From: Lachnospiraceae bacterium EP-SM-12S-S03
GTDB lineage: Bacteria; Bacillota; Clostridia; Lachnospirales; Lachnospiraceae
Length of the DNA: 64,000 nucleotides
Direction of reading: 5' to 3'
Assembly (NCBI GenBank): GCA_020540725.1
Contig: JAJBSL010000011.1
Span: forward strand, 17,652 to 81,651
Positions 35,455 through 45,123 of this stretch are shown here, in pieces (within the stretch, counting starts at the first letter, position 1; each line of letters begins with the position of its first letter). The notes under the pieces were generated by a model, which searched no databases, was not told the DNA's origin, and worked only from the letters and a program-made list of their open reading frames with translations. A program made the position numbers and the translations under genes.

Positions 35455-35697
35455 TAAAAATCCCTTGCAATAGTAAACTACTGCAAGGGACGAGTTCTCT
35501 ATACTCGCGGTTCCACCCTAATTGTACTGACAATGTCAGAACCACTTCATTATGATGATAACGGAATCACCGGACAGTTTTGCTGCCACTCAGAGGTAGT
35601 TTTCAAATGCTTCCGCGATAAGAAGCTTCCAGCCCAGACTTCTCTCTCTGTATCCTTTCACATTTTACTCGTCTCTTCAACGTGTTTTCTTATTTAC
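35455..35697 (-). promoter_or_regulatory. T-box leader, threonine type
   Basis: Read on the - strand: AGAGAGAG stem I region, a specifier area GAAAACTACCTCTGAGTGG offering ACT or ACC (both Thr), the T-box AGGGTGGAACCGCG at about 35506-35519, and a terminator of TCCCTTGCA/TGCAAGGGA (35461-35490) followed by TTTTTAT. Uncharged tRNA-Thr should bind the antiterminator and allow transcription of the thioesterase and thrS. Confidence 0.93.
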
Positions 35698-35706
35698 ATA
35701 TTATTT

Positions 35707-35734
35707 ATTATAGCATTGCTTTTTTATTTGTCAA
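35707..35734 (-). promoter_or_regulatory. Sigma-A promoter of the thrS T-box operon
   Basis: On the - strand TTGACA (35734-35729), 16-base spacer, TATAAT (35712-35707). The -35 lies inside the last codons of the ydcF-like gene. Both hexamers are consensus. Confidence 0.85.
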
Positions 35735-36479
35735 TCTGCTCTTTTTTACTTTTTCTTGCCAATTGTATAGAAAGCCACAAAACGGCGAAAAATTCCCGTA
35801 CCATATAATTGAAGAAAAGAACCGGATCACATCCTGCCGTAATCCCATATACCTTCTTATATCCCTCCGCTTTGGCAAGCTTTATAGCACGATAGATATG
35901 AAAATTATTGGTGACGATCCCTATCTTATTCTCCCCTCTTTTCAGAAGTTCTTTGGAAAATTTCAGATTTTCTTCTGTTGTCCTTGAACGATCTTCCATT
36001 GTAATTCGTGCATTTGGAACTCCACACTCAAGAAGATATTGCCGCATGGCAAATGCTTCCGTTACATCTTCTCCTCTTCCTTGTCCGCCTGATACAATAA
36101 CTATGGTTTCCGGATTAGCATGTAAATACAAAAGAGCCTTATCCAGCCTTCTTTTCAAAGAACCCGTAATTTTCGTTCCCCGGATACATGCTCCCAAAAC
36201 AATAATAACCGGAAGATGCTTTGACGGCATGGTAAGCATACCGCTTAAAATAATACTTTCAACTGCAAGAAAAACAATAAATAAAAGCCCCGAAACAATC
36301 TGTAGAATCTGCAATCCCCATTCCGGCATTTCCCCCGCCAAAAAACCAAGTAGAATCTGCAATAATCCGAAAATCAGCCAGAACAAAGAAAACGTTGCCC
36401 TCTTATTCTTTGTATAACACAAAATCACAATATAATAGAAAATACATAGCAAAGCTATACTGTAAAAAGCTCGTTCCAT
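35724..36479 (-). CDS. YdcF/SanA/ElyC-family membrane protein (DUF218)
   Basis: 251 residues: three membrane helices in the first 90 residues, then the DUF218 domain with VIIVLGACIRGTKITGSLKR, IVSGGQGRGEDVTEA and EDRSRTTEENLKFSKELL. ElyC/SanA proteins affect envelope assembly; exact reaction unknown. Its 3' end carries the promoter for the thrS operon. Confidence 0.9.
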   Translation of the reverse strand: MERAFYSIALLCIFYYIVILCYTKNKRATFSLFWLIFGLLQILLGFLAGEMPEWGLQILQIVSGLLFIVFLAVESIILSGMLTMPSKHLPVIIVLGACIRGTKITGSLKRRLDKALLYLHANPETIVIVSGGQGRGEDVTEAFAMRQYLLECGVPNARITMEDRSRTTEENLKFSKELLKRGENKIGIVTNNFHIYRAIKLAKAEGYKKVYGITAGCDPVLFFNYMVREFFAVLWLSIQLARKSKKEQIDK

Positions 36480-36500
36480 TCCTATCCTCCATTAAAACTT

Positions 36501-36525
36501 AAGACGCAGTGAATCACTGCGTCTT
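36501..36525 (-). terminator. Terminator after the SEC-C gene
   Basis: AAGACGCAGTGA (36501-36512) and TCACTGCGTCTT (36514-36525), a perfect 12-bp inverted repeat; on the - strand it is followed by AAGTTTTAAT. Sits between the SEC-C gene and the ydcF-like gene. Confidence 0.65.
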
Positions 36526-36536
36526 ATGATTATTTC

Positions 36537-37043
36537 TTAAACATTTTTTCCACAACACTTCTTGTACTTCTTACCACTTCCGCATGGACATGGATCATTT
36601 CTTCCGATTTTCTTTTCCTTGCGGACCGTACCGGATTGTTTCTGTTCTCTGTATAATTCTTTCTGTCTCTCCGGTGTGAAAATATCATTCCACTGTGGAA
36701 GTTCATATAACCATTCAGCCTTAGCATCTACCATGTTCTTATATAATTTTTCTTTGTCAAATGCAAGACTTACCACCGTATTCTCTTCCATCTCTTCAAT
36801 TGGATTCGGCTCTTTTAAACTATCGTTGATTCCATCTAAGAATCCTGTCATTGTAAATACTTCGATATTGTATTTTTCAGCGAGCTCCTTAACTGTTCCT
36901 TTTACTTCCTCATCTGGATTCGCTAACAACTGCTCATAAATTCCTTTTTCAATTTGGAAATATGTACCCCAGAATTTCTTTAATGATTCTCTGTCCATCT
37001 CCTGAGAATAAGCAGTATCTCTCCACTGTTCTAATAAACTCAT
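36537..37043 (-). CDS. SEC-C domain protein
   Basis: 168 residues: an acidic helical N-terminal part of unknown fold and a C-terminal SEC-C zinc motif [20 protein letters not shown]. This motif in SecA binds SecB or ribosomes; in small stand-alone proteins the role is unclear. RBS AAAAGGAG. Monocistronic between two terminators. Confidence 0.85.
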   Translation of the reverse strand: MSLLEQWRDTAYSQEMDRESLKKFWGTYFQIEKGIYEQLLANPDEEVKGTVKELAEKYNIEVFTMTGFLDGINDSLKEPNPIEEMEENTVVSLAFDKEKLYKNMVDAKAEWLYELPQWNDIFTPERQKELYREQKQSGTVRKEKKIGRNDPCPCGSGKKYKKCCGKNV

Positions 37044-37176
37044 GTCTATATTCTCCTTTTGAAAACATTTTAATATGCTTATTATAACCTATTTCTTACA
37101 TTTTTTCAAAAACTTTTACAAATTTTCTTATTTTTTTGCTATAATGAGAAATATCATGTGAAAGGAAGCTGATTTT

Positions 37177-37386
37177 ATGAAGAAAGCAAAGCGTATTTTA
37201 GCAATTCTTGGTGTCATTTTACTTGTTGCTTTATATGGAAGTACTCTTGTGTTTGCAATCTTCGATCATACGAAATCCCTGGGATTTCTTAAAGCATCGA
37301 TCGCCTGCACAATACTTTTACCGGTACTTCTATATGCATATACACTTATATACAAACTTACTAAAAAAAAGGACAGAGAGGACTGA
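37177..37386 (+). CDS. Small two-helix membrane protein
   Basis: 69 residues with membrane helices at about 7-28 and 38-59 and a Lys/Asp tail. RBS GAAAGGAAG. TATAAT at 37140-37145 may be its -10. No family recognised. Only five bases separate it from asnA, so the two are probably co-transcribed. Confidence 0.75.
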   Translation: MKKAKRILAILGVILLVALYGSTLVFAIFDHTKSLGFLKASIACTILLPVLLYAYTLIYKLTKKKDRED

Positions 37387-37391
37387 GAACT

Positions 37392-38402
37392 ATGGAACGA
37401 CTTATGATACCCGCAGACTATATTTCACCACTTTCCATTCGGGAAACAGAGGTTGCCATCAAAGAAGTAAAAGACTATTTTGAACGTGCTCTTGCAAAAT
37501 CATTGCACCTGACCCGTGTTTCCGCTCCACTTTTCGTAAAACCGGAAACAGGACTCAATGACAATTTAAACGGTGTGGAACGCCCGGTTGCTTTCGGGAT
37601 CAAAGAGCAGGATGATTCCATTGTAGAAATTGTACATTCCCTTGCTAAATGGAAACGTTATGCATTAAAACGCTACGGTTTCCACTCTGGAGAAGGTCTT
37701 TATACCGATATGACCGCAATCCGCAGAGATGAGGATACTGACAACATCCACTCCATTTACGTGGATCAATGGGACTGGGAAAAAGTAATCTCCAAAGAGG
37801 AACGAAATATGGCTACCTTGGAGTACACTGTAAAACACGTATATTCTGCACTAAAAGAAACCGAACAGCACATTGCAAAACGCTATAACTACATAGAACC
37901 GATTCTCCCGGAGGAAATCACCTTCATTTCTTCCCAGGAACTGGAAATCTTATATCCAGATTGCACCCCAAAAGAACGCGAATATCATATCGCCCGATTA
38001 AAAGGTGCTGTATTTATTTCTCAAATCGGAAAAACATTAGCTTCCGGCGAAAAGCATGATGGCCGTGCTCCGGATTATGACGATTGGGAATTGAACGGAG
38101 ATATCATCGTATACTACCCAACACTTGATATCGCTTTAGAACTTTCTTCTATGGGAATTCGTGTAGACGAAGATTCCCTGAGACACCAGTTACAGCTTGC
38201 AAATTGTGAAGACAGAGCAGAACTCGACTTTCAGAAGTCCTTATTAAACAAAGAACTTCCTTACACAGTAGGCGGCGGTATCGGGCAGTCTCGTATCTGC
38301 ATGTTCTATCTCAGAAAAGCCCATATCGGAGAAGTACAGTCTTCTATCTGGCCGGAAACAATTATGAGAGAAGCAGAAGAAAACGGCATTCAGATGCTAT
38401 AA
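37392..38402 (+). CDS. asnA: Aspartate-ammonia ligase
   Basis: 336 residues, the usual length for AsnA. Makes asparagine from aspartate, ammonia and ATP; class II synthetase-like core. Visible blocks: LTRVSAPLFVKPETGLNDNL near the start, HSIYVDQWDWEKVI, and the C-terminal ATP-binding GGGIGQSRICMFYLRKAHIG. RBS GAGAGGA region upstream. Second gene after the small membrane protein. Confidence 0.96.
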   Translation: MERLMIPADYISPLSIRETEVAIKEVKDYFERALAKSLHLTRVSAPLFVKPETGLNDNLNGVERPVAFGIKEQDDSIVEIVHSLAKWKRYALKRYGFHSGEGLYTDMTAIRRDEDTDNIHSIYVDQWDWEKVISKEERNMATLEYTVKHVYSALKETEQHIAKRYNYIEPILPEEITFISSQELEILYPDCTPKEREYHIARLKGAVFISQIGKTLASGEKHDGRAPDYDDWELNGDIIVYYPTLDIALELSSMGIRVDEDSLRHQLQLANCEDRAELDFQKSLLNKELPYTVGGGIGQSRICMFYLRKAHIGEVQSSIWPETIMREAEENGIQML

Positions 38403-38420
38403 TTATCCTCATATAGAGGC

Positions 38421-38481
38421 GGGTCATAAAGGCATAAAACCATATATTTGCAAGGGCAATGTGGTTAAAACCTTTTGACCC
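38421..38481. repeat. Long imperfect cruciform between convergent genes
   Basis: GGGTCA and AAAGG (38421-38432) pair with CCTTT and TGACCC (38471-38481); AACCA pairs with TGGTT further in. Lies in the only gap between asnA and the convergent gene, so it may act as a bidirectional terminator although no T-run is present. Confidence 0.45.
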
Positions 38482-38490
38482 TGTCATCTT

Positions 38491-39108
38491 TTACTCTACT
38501 TTACATTGTGCAAAACATACCGGCATGTGAAAATTCGGTTTTTCACTCTCAATCGGTGAAAAACTTCCGTAATGCTCAATCTCTGCGCTTTCTGCAATTT
38601 TATAAAAATTGCAATAAAATGTTCCGCCATTTTTTATCTCTTCAAACGCACAGATTTCTCTCAGAAACTCTTCCGGAATCAGAACCGTAAGCATCCATCT
38701 GTCTTCTTCTATCACTGCCTGACAATTACTCTTTTCATACATTTCATCGGAAATGAAGGACCTGTTTTTCCTGCCTTTTCCAAATGCCGCATACATGGCG
38801 CCATTCGCATTCATTTCAAAGTTCAGATACATAACGTCATTAGAGAGTAGTGCCCCTTTTTCCGGAAATGCCATAAAAATCTCCATGGCACTGTCCTGAT
38901 ATACATTTTCCCGATGATGCTGATACACTCTTTTGGGATTTTGTTCCTCACAGACTAATTTTACATAAATTCCTTTTCCTTCTAAATATCCAGCATAACC
39001 ATATGTGTTCGGTTCAAGTTTACTATTCCATTGATAATGGTTGATTTTAAACAGATCACATTGATCAATCTCGCTTTCTGTAGTGATTTTTCGAATAATA
39101 TATTCCAT
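38491..39108 (-). CDS. CBM9/DOMON-like carbohydrate-binding-type protein
   Basis: 205 residues, no signal peptide, beta-rich. The layout, with QDSAMEIFMAFPEKG (acidic residue), MYLNFEMNANGAMYAAFG and the C-terminal FYCNFYKIAE, is that of CBM9-like domains. In many Firmicutes such intracellular proteins of about 200 residues are of unknown purpose. Follows the cardiolipin synthase gene on the - strand, 12 bases apart. Confidence 0.72.
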   Translation of the reverse strand: MEYIIRKITTESEIDQCDLFKINHYQWNSKLEPNTYGYAGYLEGKGIYVKLVCEEQNPKRVYQHHRENVYQDSAMEIFMAFPEKGALLSNDVMYLNFEMNANGAMYAAFGKGRKNRSFISDEMYEKSNCQAVIEEDRWMLTVLIPEEFLREICAFEEIKNGGTFYCNFYKIAESAEIEHYGSFSPIESEKPNFHMPVCFAQCKVE

Positions 39109-39120
39109 AATTTTCCTTCC

Positions 39121-40671
39121 TTACATCAATGGTGCGATTAGTCTTAACACTCTTCCACACACTTTTTCTCCCACTTTTCTATTACGAAGATCCGTTACCG
39201 TCACTTTCTGACATTTCTTAAGCGTTTCCTGAAAGTCTTTCTCAATGTCCCGAACCACCTGATTATTATAAATAAATGTACCGCACTCAAAATGCAGGTA
39301 TAGACTTCTAAAGTCCAAATTAATGGTTCCCACCGTCGCCGTATCATCATCGGATACAAACACCTTTGCATGCACAAACCCTGGCGTATATTCGTAAATC
39401 TGTACGCCTGCGCTGATCAGTTCTTCATAATACGTCTTTGCAAGCACAAATGCATACCATTTATCCGGAATATGCGGCATAATAATAATGACTTCAATTC
39501 CACATTTTGCAGCATAAGTTAAAGTTGTTACCATCTCATTGTCCAGTATCAAATACGGTGTCATGATATGCACATATTTCTTTGCATGATTCAGAATATG
39601 GAAATATACCTGCTCTCCAATATTCTCATCATCATATGGACTATCCCCATATGGAAGCACAAATCCCAATTCCCGTCTAAATTCTTTCGTCTTTGGCGTC
39701 AAATATTTCGTGTAATCTTCTGTTTTACGCTCGTAAATGTTCCACATCTGCAGAAACATAATTGTAAAATTTTGAACTGCCTCGCCCTCCAGCATCACAG
39801 CAGTATCTTTCCAGTGTCCGAACCTCTCTTTTTCATTGATATACTCATCCGCAAGGTTCACTCCTCCTGTAAATGCAACTTCACCATCTATCACACAGAT
39901 TTTTCTGTGATCCCTATTGTTCTGCTGCGTAGAAAGTACCGGTTTGATTGGATTGAACATTTTACACTGAATTCCCATCTTCTCCAGTTTCTCCGGATAG
40001 CGGTATGGAAGCAGCGAAATGCTGCACATGCCGTCATACATAAACCTTACTTCAACGCCTTCGTCCACCTTTCTCTTCAAAATATCCAGAATCGCATTCC
40101 ACATTACTCCTGTCTCTACAATAAAGTATTCCATGAAAATAAACTTCTTTGCATTTTCCAATTGTATTTTTAGCTCGCAGAACTTATCCTCTCCCAACGG
40201 AAAATAGGTCACCTTCGTGTTCCGATGTACCGGGAATCCACAAGTCTTCGACATATAGTGCGCCAGATTTGCATTGGCCGGTTTGGACAATCTGAGTTTT
40301 TCAATCAACCCCTTATTCTGTTTCATGTAAGGACTGGTTTCCGAACTCAGCACGAAAAGACGTTTTCTGATATAACTGGTTCCCGGCTGAATCAACATGA
40401 AAATGTAAAATGCTGTTCCTACGATTGGTATCAGAAGCACAAACAAAATCCACGACATTTTAAATGCCGGATTTTCTTCCCGGTTAATAATATAAACGAT
40501 TACCACAATGCTCAGAGCAACAAAACCGATATACACCGATGTGGCATGTTCTTCCAGCATAGAAATTGTTCTGATAAAAATTCCTATCTGTACGATCAAG
40601 AGTGCAGCAATCAGAGCTGTTCTACTGAAAATAATATGAAAAATCCCTTTTTTCGCCTTTTTTGCCTTCAT
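39121..40671 (-). CDS. cls: Cardiolipin synthase (phospholipase D superfamily)
   Basis: 516 residues: two N-terminal membrane helices (about 12-32 and 40-60, then 72-92), two HKD motifs, HRKICVIDGEVAFTGGVNLA and HAKVFVSDDDTATVGTINLD. Condenses two phosphatidylglycerol molecules to cardiolipin at the membrane. The segment between the motifs is of normal length. Probably the first gene of a two-gene unit with the CBM9-like gene. Confidence 0.93.
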   Translation of the reverse strand: MKAKKAKKGIFHIIFSRTALIAALLIVQIGIFIRTISMLEEHATSVYIGFVALSIVVIVYIINREENPAFKMSWILFVLLIPIVGTAFYIFMLIQPGTSYIRKRLFVLSSETSPYMKQNKGLIEKLRLSKPANANLAHYMSKTCGFPVHRNTKVTYFPLGEDKFCELKIQLENAKKFIFMEYFIVETGVMWNAILDILKRKVDEGVEVRFMYDGMCSISLLPYRYPEKLEKMGIQCKMFNPIKPVLSTQQNNRDHRKICVIDGEVAFTGGVNLADEYINEKERFGHWKDTAVMLEGEAVQNFTIMFLQMWNIYERKTEDYTKYLTPKTKEFRRELGFVLPYGDSPYDDENIGEQVYFHILNHAKKYVHIMTPYLILDNEMVTTLTYAAKCGIEVIIIMPHIPDKWYAFVLAKTYYEELISAGVQIYEYTPGFVHAKVFVSDDDTATVGTINLDFRSLYLHFECGTFIYNNQVVRDIEKDFQETLKKCQKVTVTDLRNRKVGEKVCGRVLRLIAPLM

Positions 40672-40818
40672 ATATCTTCTCTCTTTCCCAAAAATAATTC
40701 ATTTATATAAGTGACATTCTAACACATTTATATTTTATTCTCAATAAACCTTTTCTTTTTACATAAAATGGATTACAATGGTAATACTATATAAAAGGTA
40801 TTGAAAGGAGTATTGGGT

Positions 40819-41256
40819 ATGTCAAACAATAAATGGTTCAAAAAACTTTTAGGACTTTTAACAGTTGGCGCCGCAGTTGGAGGAACCATCGCATATCTTC
40901 ATAAGAAGAATAGTAACGATGATTTTGAAGATGAATTTGAGGACGATTTTGAGGATGAAGCTTTTGATTTGGATGACGATTTGAAAGAACCTTCCGATCG
41001 CGGATATTTCTCCATCAGTCCCGAAACAAAGGAATCCGTCAAAGATGCTGCAAAATCCGTGAAAGATGCTGCAAGTGATGTGGTAGAAGATGTAAAAGAT
41101 GCTTCGAAGGATTTAGCAGATGACGCAAAAGACGCTGCAAATGATTTGACAGATGATGCAAAAGACGTTGTAAGTGATGTAAAAGATTCTGTGGAAAATG
41201 CTGTCGAAACTGCAAAAGAAGCAATCGATGAAATCAAAAAAGCAGGGGAGAAATAA
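40819..41256 (+). CDS. YtxH/LEA-like repeat protein with N-terminal membrane segment
   Basis: 145 residues. The ATG at 40819 has AAAGGAG nine bases upstream. N-terminal hydrophobic segment (LLGLLTVGAAVGGTIAYLHK), a run of Asp/Glu/Phe (FEDEFEDDFEDEAFDLDDD), then a regular heptad/11-mer-like array VKDAA, VKDAS, DDAKDAA, DDAKDVV typical of LEA or apolipoprotein-like amphipathic helices. Probably a membrane-associated stress protein; inferred. Confidence 0.75.
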   Translation: MSNNKWFKKLLGLLTVGAAVGGTIAYLHKKNSNDDFEDEFEDDFEDEAFDLDDDLKEPSDRGYFSISPETKESVKDAAKSVKDAASDVVEDVKDASKDLADDAKDAANDLTDDAKDVVSDVKDSVENAVETAKEAIDEIKKAGEK

Positions 41257-41312
41257 TTGTATCTTTGCCCCGCTCTGTAGAAAAAATCTAGCAACAAAAT
41301 TCTTGTAAAGTA

Positions 41313-41335
41313 GGCGGATGAAATTTTCATCCGCC
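41313..41335 (+). terminator. Hairpin after the LEA-like gene
   Basis: GGCGGATGAAA and TTTCATCCGCC form an 11-bp perfect stem; T-run weak (CTTCACT). Likely terminator of the + strand gene. Confidence 0.55.
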
Positions 41336-41492
41336 CTTCACTAATCCTTTTTCGTATATGCTATTTCTAATAAATCCTACCTTTGACATATAATTTCGTC
41401 TTTGGTGTGCTCCAGCCTTGCAGAATGCACCTATAATAATGAAACGTGAAACCCTTGAAAGGCTGACTTTCACGCTTTTCTCAACACAATGT

Positions 41493-42899
41493 TTACAAAA
41501 TATCTCCCCATGCTTCGATAAGCGCTTCCACCGCCCGTTTTATTTTCTCCTCGGACATATTTGCATATCCTAGTAAAATCACTGGATTTTTCTTTTCTTC
41601 ATTCCGAATATCATAAGAAGAAATGCCATATACTTTTACTCCTTTTTCCTCGGCTTTTCTAAGCAATACTTCTTCATCCAGGTATTCTGCAAAAGTGAGA
41701 AGGAGATGTACTCCTGCATTTTCTCCAGAAACACTGCAATATTGCAGAAGCGGTTTCAGACTGCTCAGCATTGTATCATGACGTCCCTTGTAAATTGCAC
41801 GCATCTTATTCAGATGTCTCTCATAATAACCTTTTTCAATAAAACTGCGAATAATCAATTGATCCACTCTCGATACAGTAGAGCTTAAAAATCTGCATTT
41901 TTCTTCATAAATTTTCAGAAGCTTCTTTGGCAACACAAGATAACTGATTCGAATGGATGGTGCCACAGATCTGGAAAAGGTTCCGATATAAATCACTTTG
42001 TCATCTCGATCATATCCCTGAAGCGCCGGAATCGGTTTCCCCTTATAACGAAATTCACTGTCATAATCATCTTCAATGATATATCTGTTCTCTGCTTCCG
42101 CTGCCCACCGAAGAAGTTCCATCCTTCGCTTGATCGGCATTACAATGCCAAGAGGGTACTGATGGGATGGCATCACATAAGCAATATCCGCTCCTGCCTT
42201 TTCCAGCTCATCTATGCGCATTCCTTTTTTATCCATATCCACCGCACAAGTATCATAAGACAAATTTTTAAAAAGAAGATAGGCTTGTCTGTATGTTGGA
42301 TTTTCAAAAGCAATGCGATGCTCTTGTCCAAGAAGCATCCCGACAAGCATCAAAAGATAATCATTTCCTGCTCCAATCACAATCTGATCCGGTTCACAAT
42401 TCACACCTCTGGCCTGATACAGATAACGACAGATTGTCTCGCGAAGTTCATATTCCCCCCGGGAATCCCCTAGCTGAAAAAGCTGAGATTCGTCATCCAG
42501 TAAAACTTCTTTTGAAAGCTTTCTCCATACTCCATGGGGAAAACTTTGAAGGTCAATTCCTCTTGGGCTGAAATCATAGCGATATTCGGTCTTCTTTTCT
42601 TCTTTCTTCCTTTTTGGTTCCTCCATTTCAAATTCCCATTGATACAGTTCTTCTATCTGAGCTACAAAAAATCCACGACATGCCTCTGCTTCCACATATC
42701 CTTCTGCAAGAAGCTGATCATATGCAAGTTCCACCGTACTTCTGCTCACTTCCAAGTGTTTTGACAATGCACGGGTAGACGGAAGCTTCTCCCTACACTG
42801 TATTTTCCCGTTACGGATATTTTTCTTAATGTACTCATAAATTTGCTCATATAGAGGAACTCCAGATTTTGCATTCAACGTAATGGTAAGTTCATTCAT
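41493..42899 (-). CDS. MocR/PdxR-type regulator (GntR HTH fused to aminotransferase-like domain)
   Basis: 468 residues. N-terminal winged helix (PLYEQIYEYIKKNIRNGKIQ, LPSTRALSKHLEVSRSTVEL), then a fold-type I PLP domain with the cofactor Lys expected in VIYIGTFSRSVAPSIRISYL; here the usual TxSKxxxPxxR pattern reads TFSRSVAPSIR, with Arg where Lys is expected. Regulators of this family often control vitamin B6 or amino-acid genes. No pdx gene adjoins it. Confidence 0.85.
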   Translation of the reverse strand: MNELTITLNAKSGVPLYEQIYEYIKKNIRNGKIQCREKLPSTRALSKHLEVSRSTVELAYDQLLAEGYVEAEACRGFFVAQIEELYQWEFEMEEPKRKKEEKKTEYRYDFSPRGIDLQSFPHGVWRKLSKEVLLDDESQLFQLGDSRGEYELRETICRYLYQARGVNCEPDQIVIGAGNDYLLMLVGMLLGQEHRIAFENPTYRQAYLLFKNLSYDTCAVDMDKKGMRIDELEKAGADIAYVMPSHQYPLGIVMPIKRRMELLRWAAEAENRYIIEDDYDSEFRYKGKPIPALQGYDRDDKVIYIGTFSRSVAPSIRISYLVLPKKLLKIYEEKCRFLSSTVSRVDQLIIRSFIEKGYYERHLNKMRAIYKGRHDTMLSSLKPLLQYCSVSGENAGVHLLLTFAEYLDEEVLLRKAEEKGVKVYGISSYDIRNEEKKNPVILLGYANMSEEKIKRAVEALIEAWGDIL

Positions 42900-42914
42900 T
42901 ACATTCTCCTCCAG

Positions 42915-43107
42915 GGGACGTAGTAAACTGTCACTTTGGTACGTCCCTAATTTACATTTGCCCTGTCCCCTTCTTTTATTTACCCTGTCCCTTCAATGAA
43001 TTTATACTATATTTTATATAAAAGGGACACCACTAAATTCAGTTAGGGACACACTAAACTTTAATTGGGGACGTAGCAAACTTTCATTCTACTACGTCCC
43101 CAATTAA
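42915..43107. repeat. Pair of REP-like palindromes sharing GGGACGTAG arms
   Basis: Palindrome 1: GGGACGTA (42915-42922) with TACGTCCC (42940-42947). Palindrome 2: 16-bp arms 43061-43076 and 43092-43107. The two share GGGACGTAG.AAACT.TCA-like sequence, so they are copies. Between them short GGGAC/GTCCC words recur. Layout suggests a REP pair or a small palindrome-bounded mobile element upstream of the MocR gene and at the 3' end of glnS. Confidence 0.65.
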
Positions 43108-44775
43108 TTATTTTTGTAACTTAAATGAGCTCTTCAACGATACGATTCTATTGAACACAAGCGCATCCGGTTTGGAGTCTTTTGCATCCACACAGAAATA
43201 ACCCTGTCTTACAAACTGGAAACTGTCATATGCTTTCGCATTTTCAAAACTTGGTTCCAAATAACAATCTTTTAAAATTGTAAGCGAATTCGGGTTCAGG
43301 TTAAGCGAACCATCTTCCTTATTGTAAACACCTTTTTCTTCATCTACAATGTTCTCGTAAAGACGAATTTCTGCTTTCGTTGCATATGGTGCTGGTACCC
43401 AGTGAATCGTTCCTTTTACTTTACGTCCTGTGAATCCTGTTCCGCATTTTGTCTCCGGATCATACGTACAGTGAATTTCTGTCACATTACCATTCTCGTC
43501 TTTTACAAAACTTTCGCATTTTACAAAATATGCATGCATGAGACGTACTTCATTTCCTGGGAAAAGTCGGAAATATTTCTTCGGTGGTTCTTCCATAAAG
43601 TCTTCTCTGTCAATATAAAGTTCCCGACAAAACGGTACTTTACGGAAACCAAGTTCCTCATTTTCTAAGTTATTGGCAACATCCAGATATTCCACCTGTC
43701 CTTCCGGATAGTTATCAATGATCAGTTTGATTGGATCCAGCACTGCCATCATACGCGGTTTCTTCATCTTTAAGTCTTCACGAATACAGTATTCAAGCAT
43801 TGCATAATCTACGGAGCTATTGCTCTTTGATACACCACAGAGTTCTACAAACATTTTAAGAGATTCAGGTGTAAATCCTCGTCTTCTTAATGCTGCGATA
43901 GATACAAGTCTTGGGTCATCCCATCCGTCAACAATTCCGTCTTCTACTAATTTCTTGATATATCTCTTTCCTGTTACCACATTGGTCAAATACATTTTTG
44001 CAAATTCAATCTGGCGTGGTGCAGGATTAAACTCACATTCTCTTACCACCCAGTCATAAAGCGGTCTATGGTCTTCAAACTCCAGTGTACAGATAGAATG
44101 GGTGATTTTTTCAATCGCATCTTCAATCGGATGTGCAAAGTCATACATTGGATAAATACACCACTTATCACCTGTGTTATGGTGTGTCAGATGTGCGACA
44201 CGGTAAATAACCGGATCACGCATGTTAATATTCGGTGATGCCATATCAATCTTTGCACGAAGCACCTTTTCTCCATCTTTATATTTTCCATCCCGCATCG
44301 CTTCAAAAAGTTCTAGATTTTCTTCCACAGAACGATCTCTATATGGGCTATTCTTTCCAGGCTCCTTCAGCGTCCCTCTATACTCTCGGATCTGTTCTGC
44401 TGTCAGATCGCAGACATATGCTTTACCTTTTTGAATCAGCTTTACAGCACACTCATACATCGTATCAAAATAGTCAGATGCAAAGAAAAGGTTATCCCCC
44501 CAATCTGCTCCAAGCCATTTGATATCTTCCAAAATAGATTCTACAAATTCTGTTTTTTCTTTTGTCGGATTTGTGTCATCAAAACGCATATGGAAAGTCC
44601 CATTGTATTTCTTTGCTAATCCATAATTTAAAAGAATAGACTTCGCATGTCCGATATGAAGATATCCATTCGGTTCCGGTGGAAATCTTGTACATACAGT
44701 ATCGTATACGCCTTCTTTTAAATCTTTATCAATTTCCAGCTCAATAAAGTTTTTTGAAACTACTTCGTTTTCCAT
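43108..44775 (-). CDS. glnS: Glutamine-tRNA ligase
   Basis: 555 residues. Class I signatures [20 protein letters not shown] and VSKSNS (KMSKS equivalent), plus the C-terminal beta-barrel anticodon-binding domain. The opening lacks the extra N-terminal domain of eukaryotic enzymes. Charges tRNA-Gln directly. The 3' end abuts a 16-bp inverted repeat that may end its transcript. Confidence 0.95.
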   Translation of the reverse strand: MENEVVSKNFIELEIDKDLKEGVYDTVCTRFPPEPNGYLHIGHAKSILLNYGLAKKYNGTFHMRFDDTNPTKEKTEFVESILEDIKWLGADWGDNLFFASDYFDTMYECAVKLIQKGKAYVCDLTAEQIREYRGTLKEPGKNSPYRDRSVEENLELFEAMRDGKYKDGEKVLRAKIDMASPNINMRDPVIYRVAHLTHHNTGDKWCIYPMYDFAHPIEDAIEKITHSICTLEFEDHRPLYDWVVRECEFNPAPRQIEFAKMYLTNVVTGKRYIKKLVEDGIVDGWDDPRLVSIAALRRRGFTPESLKMFVELCGVSKSNSSVDYAMLEYCIREDLKMKKPRMMAVLDPIKLIIDNYPEGQVEYLDVANNLENEELGFRKVPFCRELYIDREDFMEEPPKKYFRLFPGNEVRLMHAYFVKCESFVKDENGNVTEIHCTYDPETKCGTGFTGRKVKGTIHWVPAPYATKAEIRLYENIVDEEKGVYNKEDGSLNLNPNSLTILKDCYLEPSFENAKAYDSFQFVRQGYFCVDAKDSKPDALVFNRIVSLKSSFKLQK

Positions 44776-44916
44776 GTTCTTCCTCCAGCTCTCATTTATA
44801 TTTAACGTCAGCTTTGACTAACATTATTACAACAAAATTACATGATTATCTTATATAGTTTACCACAAAGTAAAGCCTCGGACAATCTTTTTCTATCCAC
44901 TCTGGCAAATTAACAC

Positions 44917-44945
44917 TTGACATTCAAAAACTTCACGTTTAATAT
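44917..44945 (+). promoter_or_regulatory. Promoter of the thiT riboswitch transcript
   Basis: TTGACA (44917-44922), 17-base spacer, TAATAT (44940-44945). About 30 bases upstream of the TPP aptamer. The rest of 44776-44976 holds nothing else I can name, apart from the glnS promoter expected there. Confidence 0.8.
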
Positions 44946-44976
44946 AAAGTCTGTGCAAATTACATAAGATTGATGA

Positions 44977-45123
44977 CAAGGGAGCTTGCACGGAAGCGGG
45001 CTGAGAGTGGGCTGACACCGCCCAGACCTATAACCTGATTTGGATAATGCCAACGTAGGGACACGTTATAAGGGATTTTTTGAATCTCCTTTGTCTTCAA
45101 TCGAAGACAGAGGAGGTTTTTTT
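44977..45123 (+). promoter_or_regulatory. TPP riboswitch (THI element) with overlapping terminator and RBS
   Basis: Aptamer landmarks: CTGAGAGTGGGCTGACACCG, CCCAGACCTATAACCTGATT and GGATAATGCCAACGTAGGGA (to about 45062). A 13-bp stem (45086-45098 with 45103-45115) then T7 forms the terminator, and its 3' arm contains AGGAGG (45111-45116), the RBS of thiT. Thiamine pyrophosphate binding should therefore stop both transcription and translation. Confidence 0.95.
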
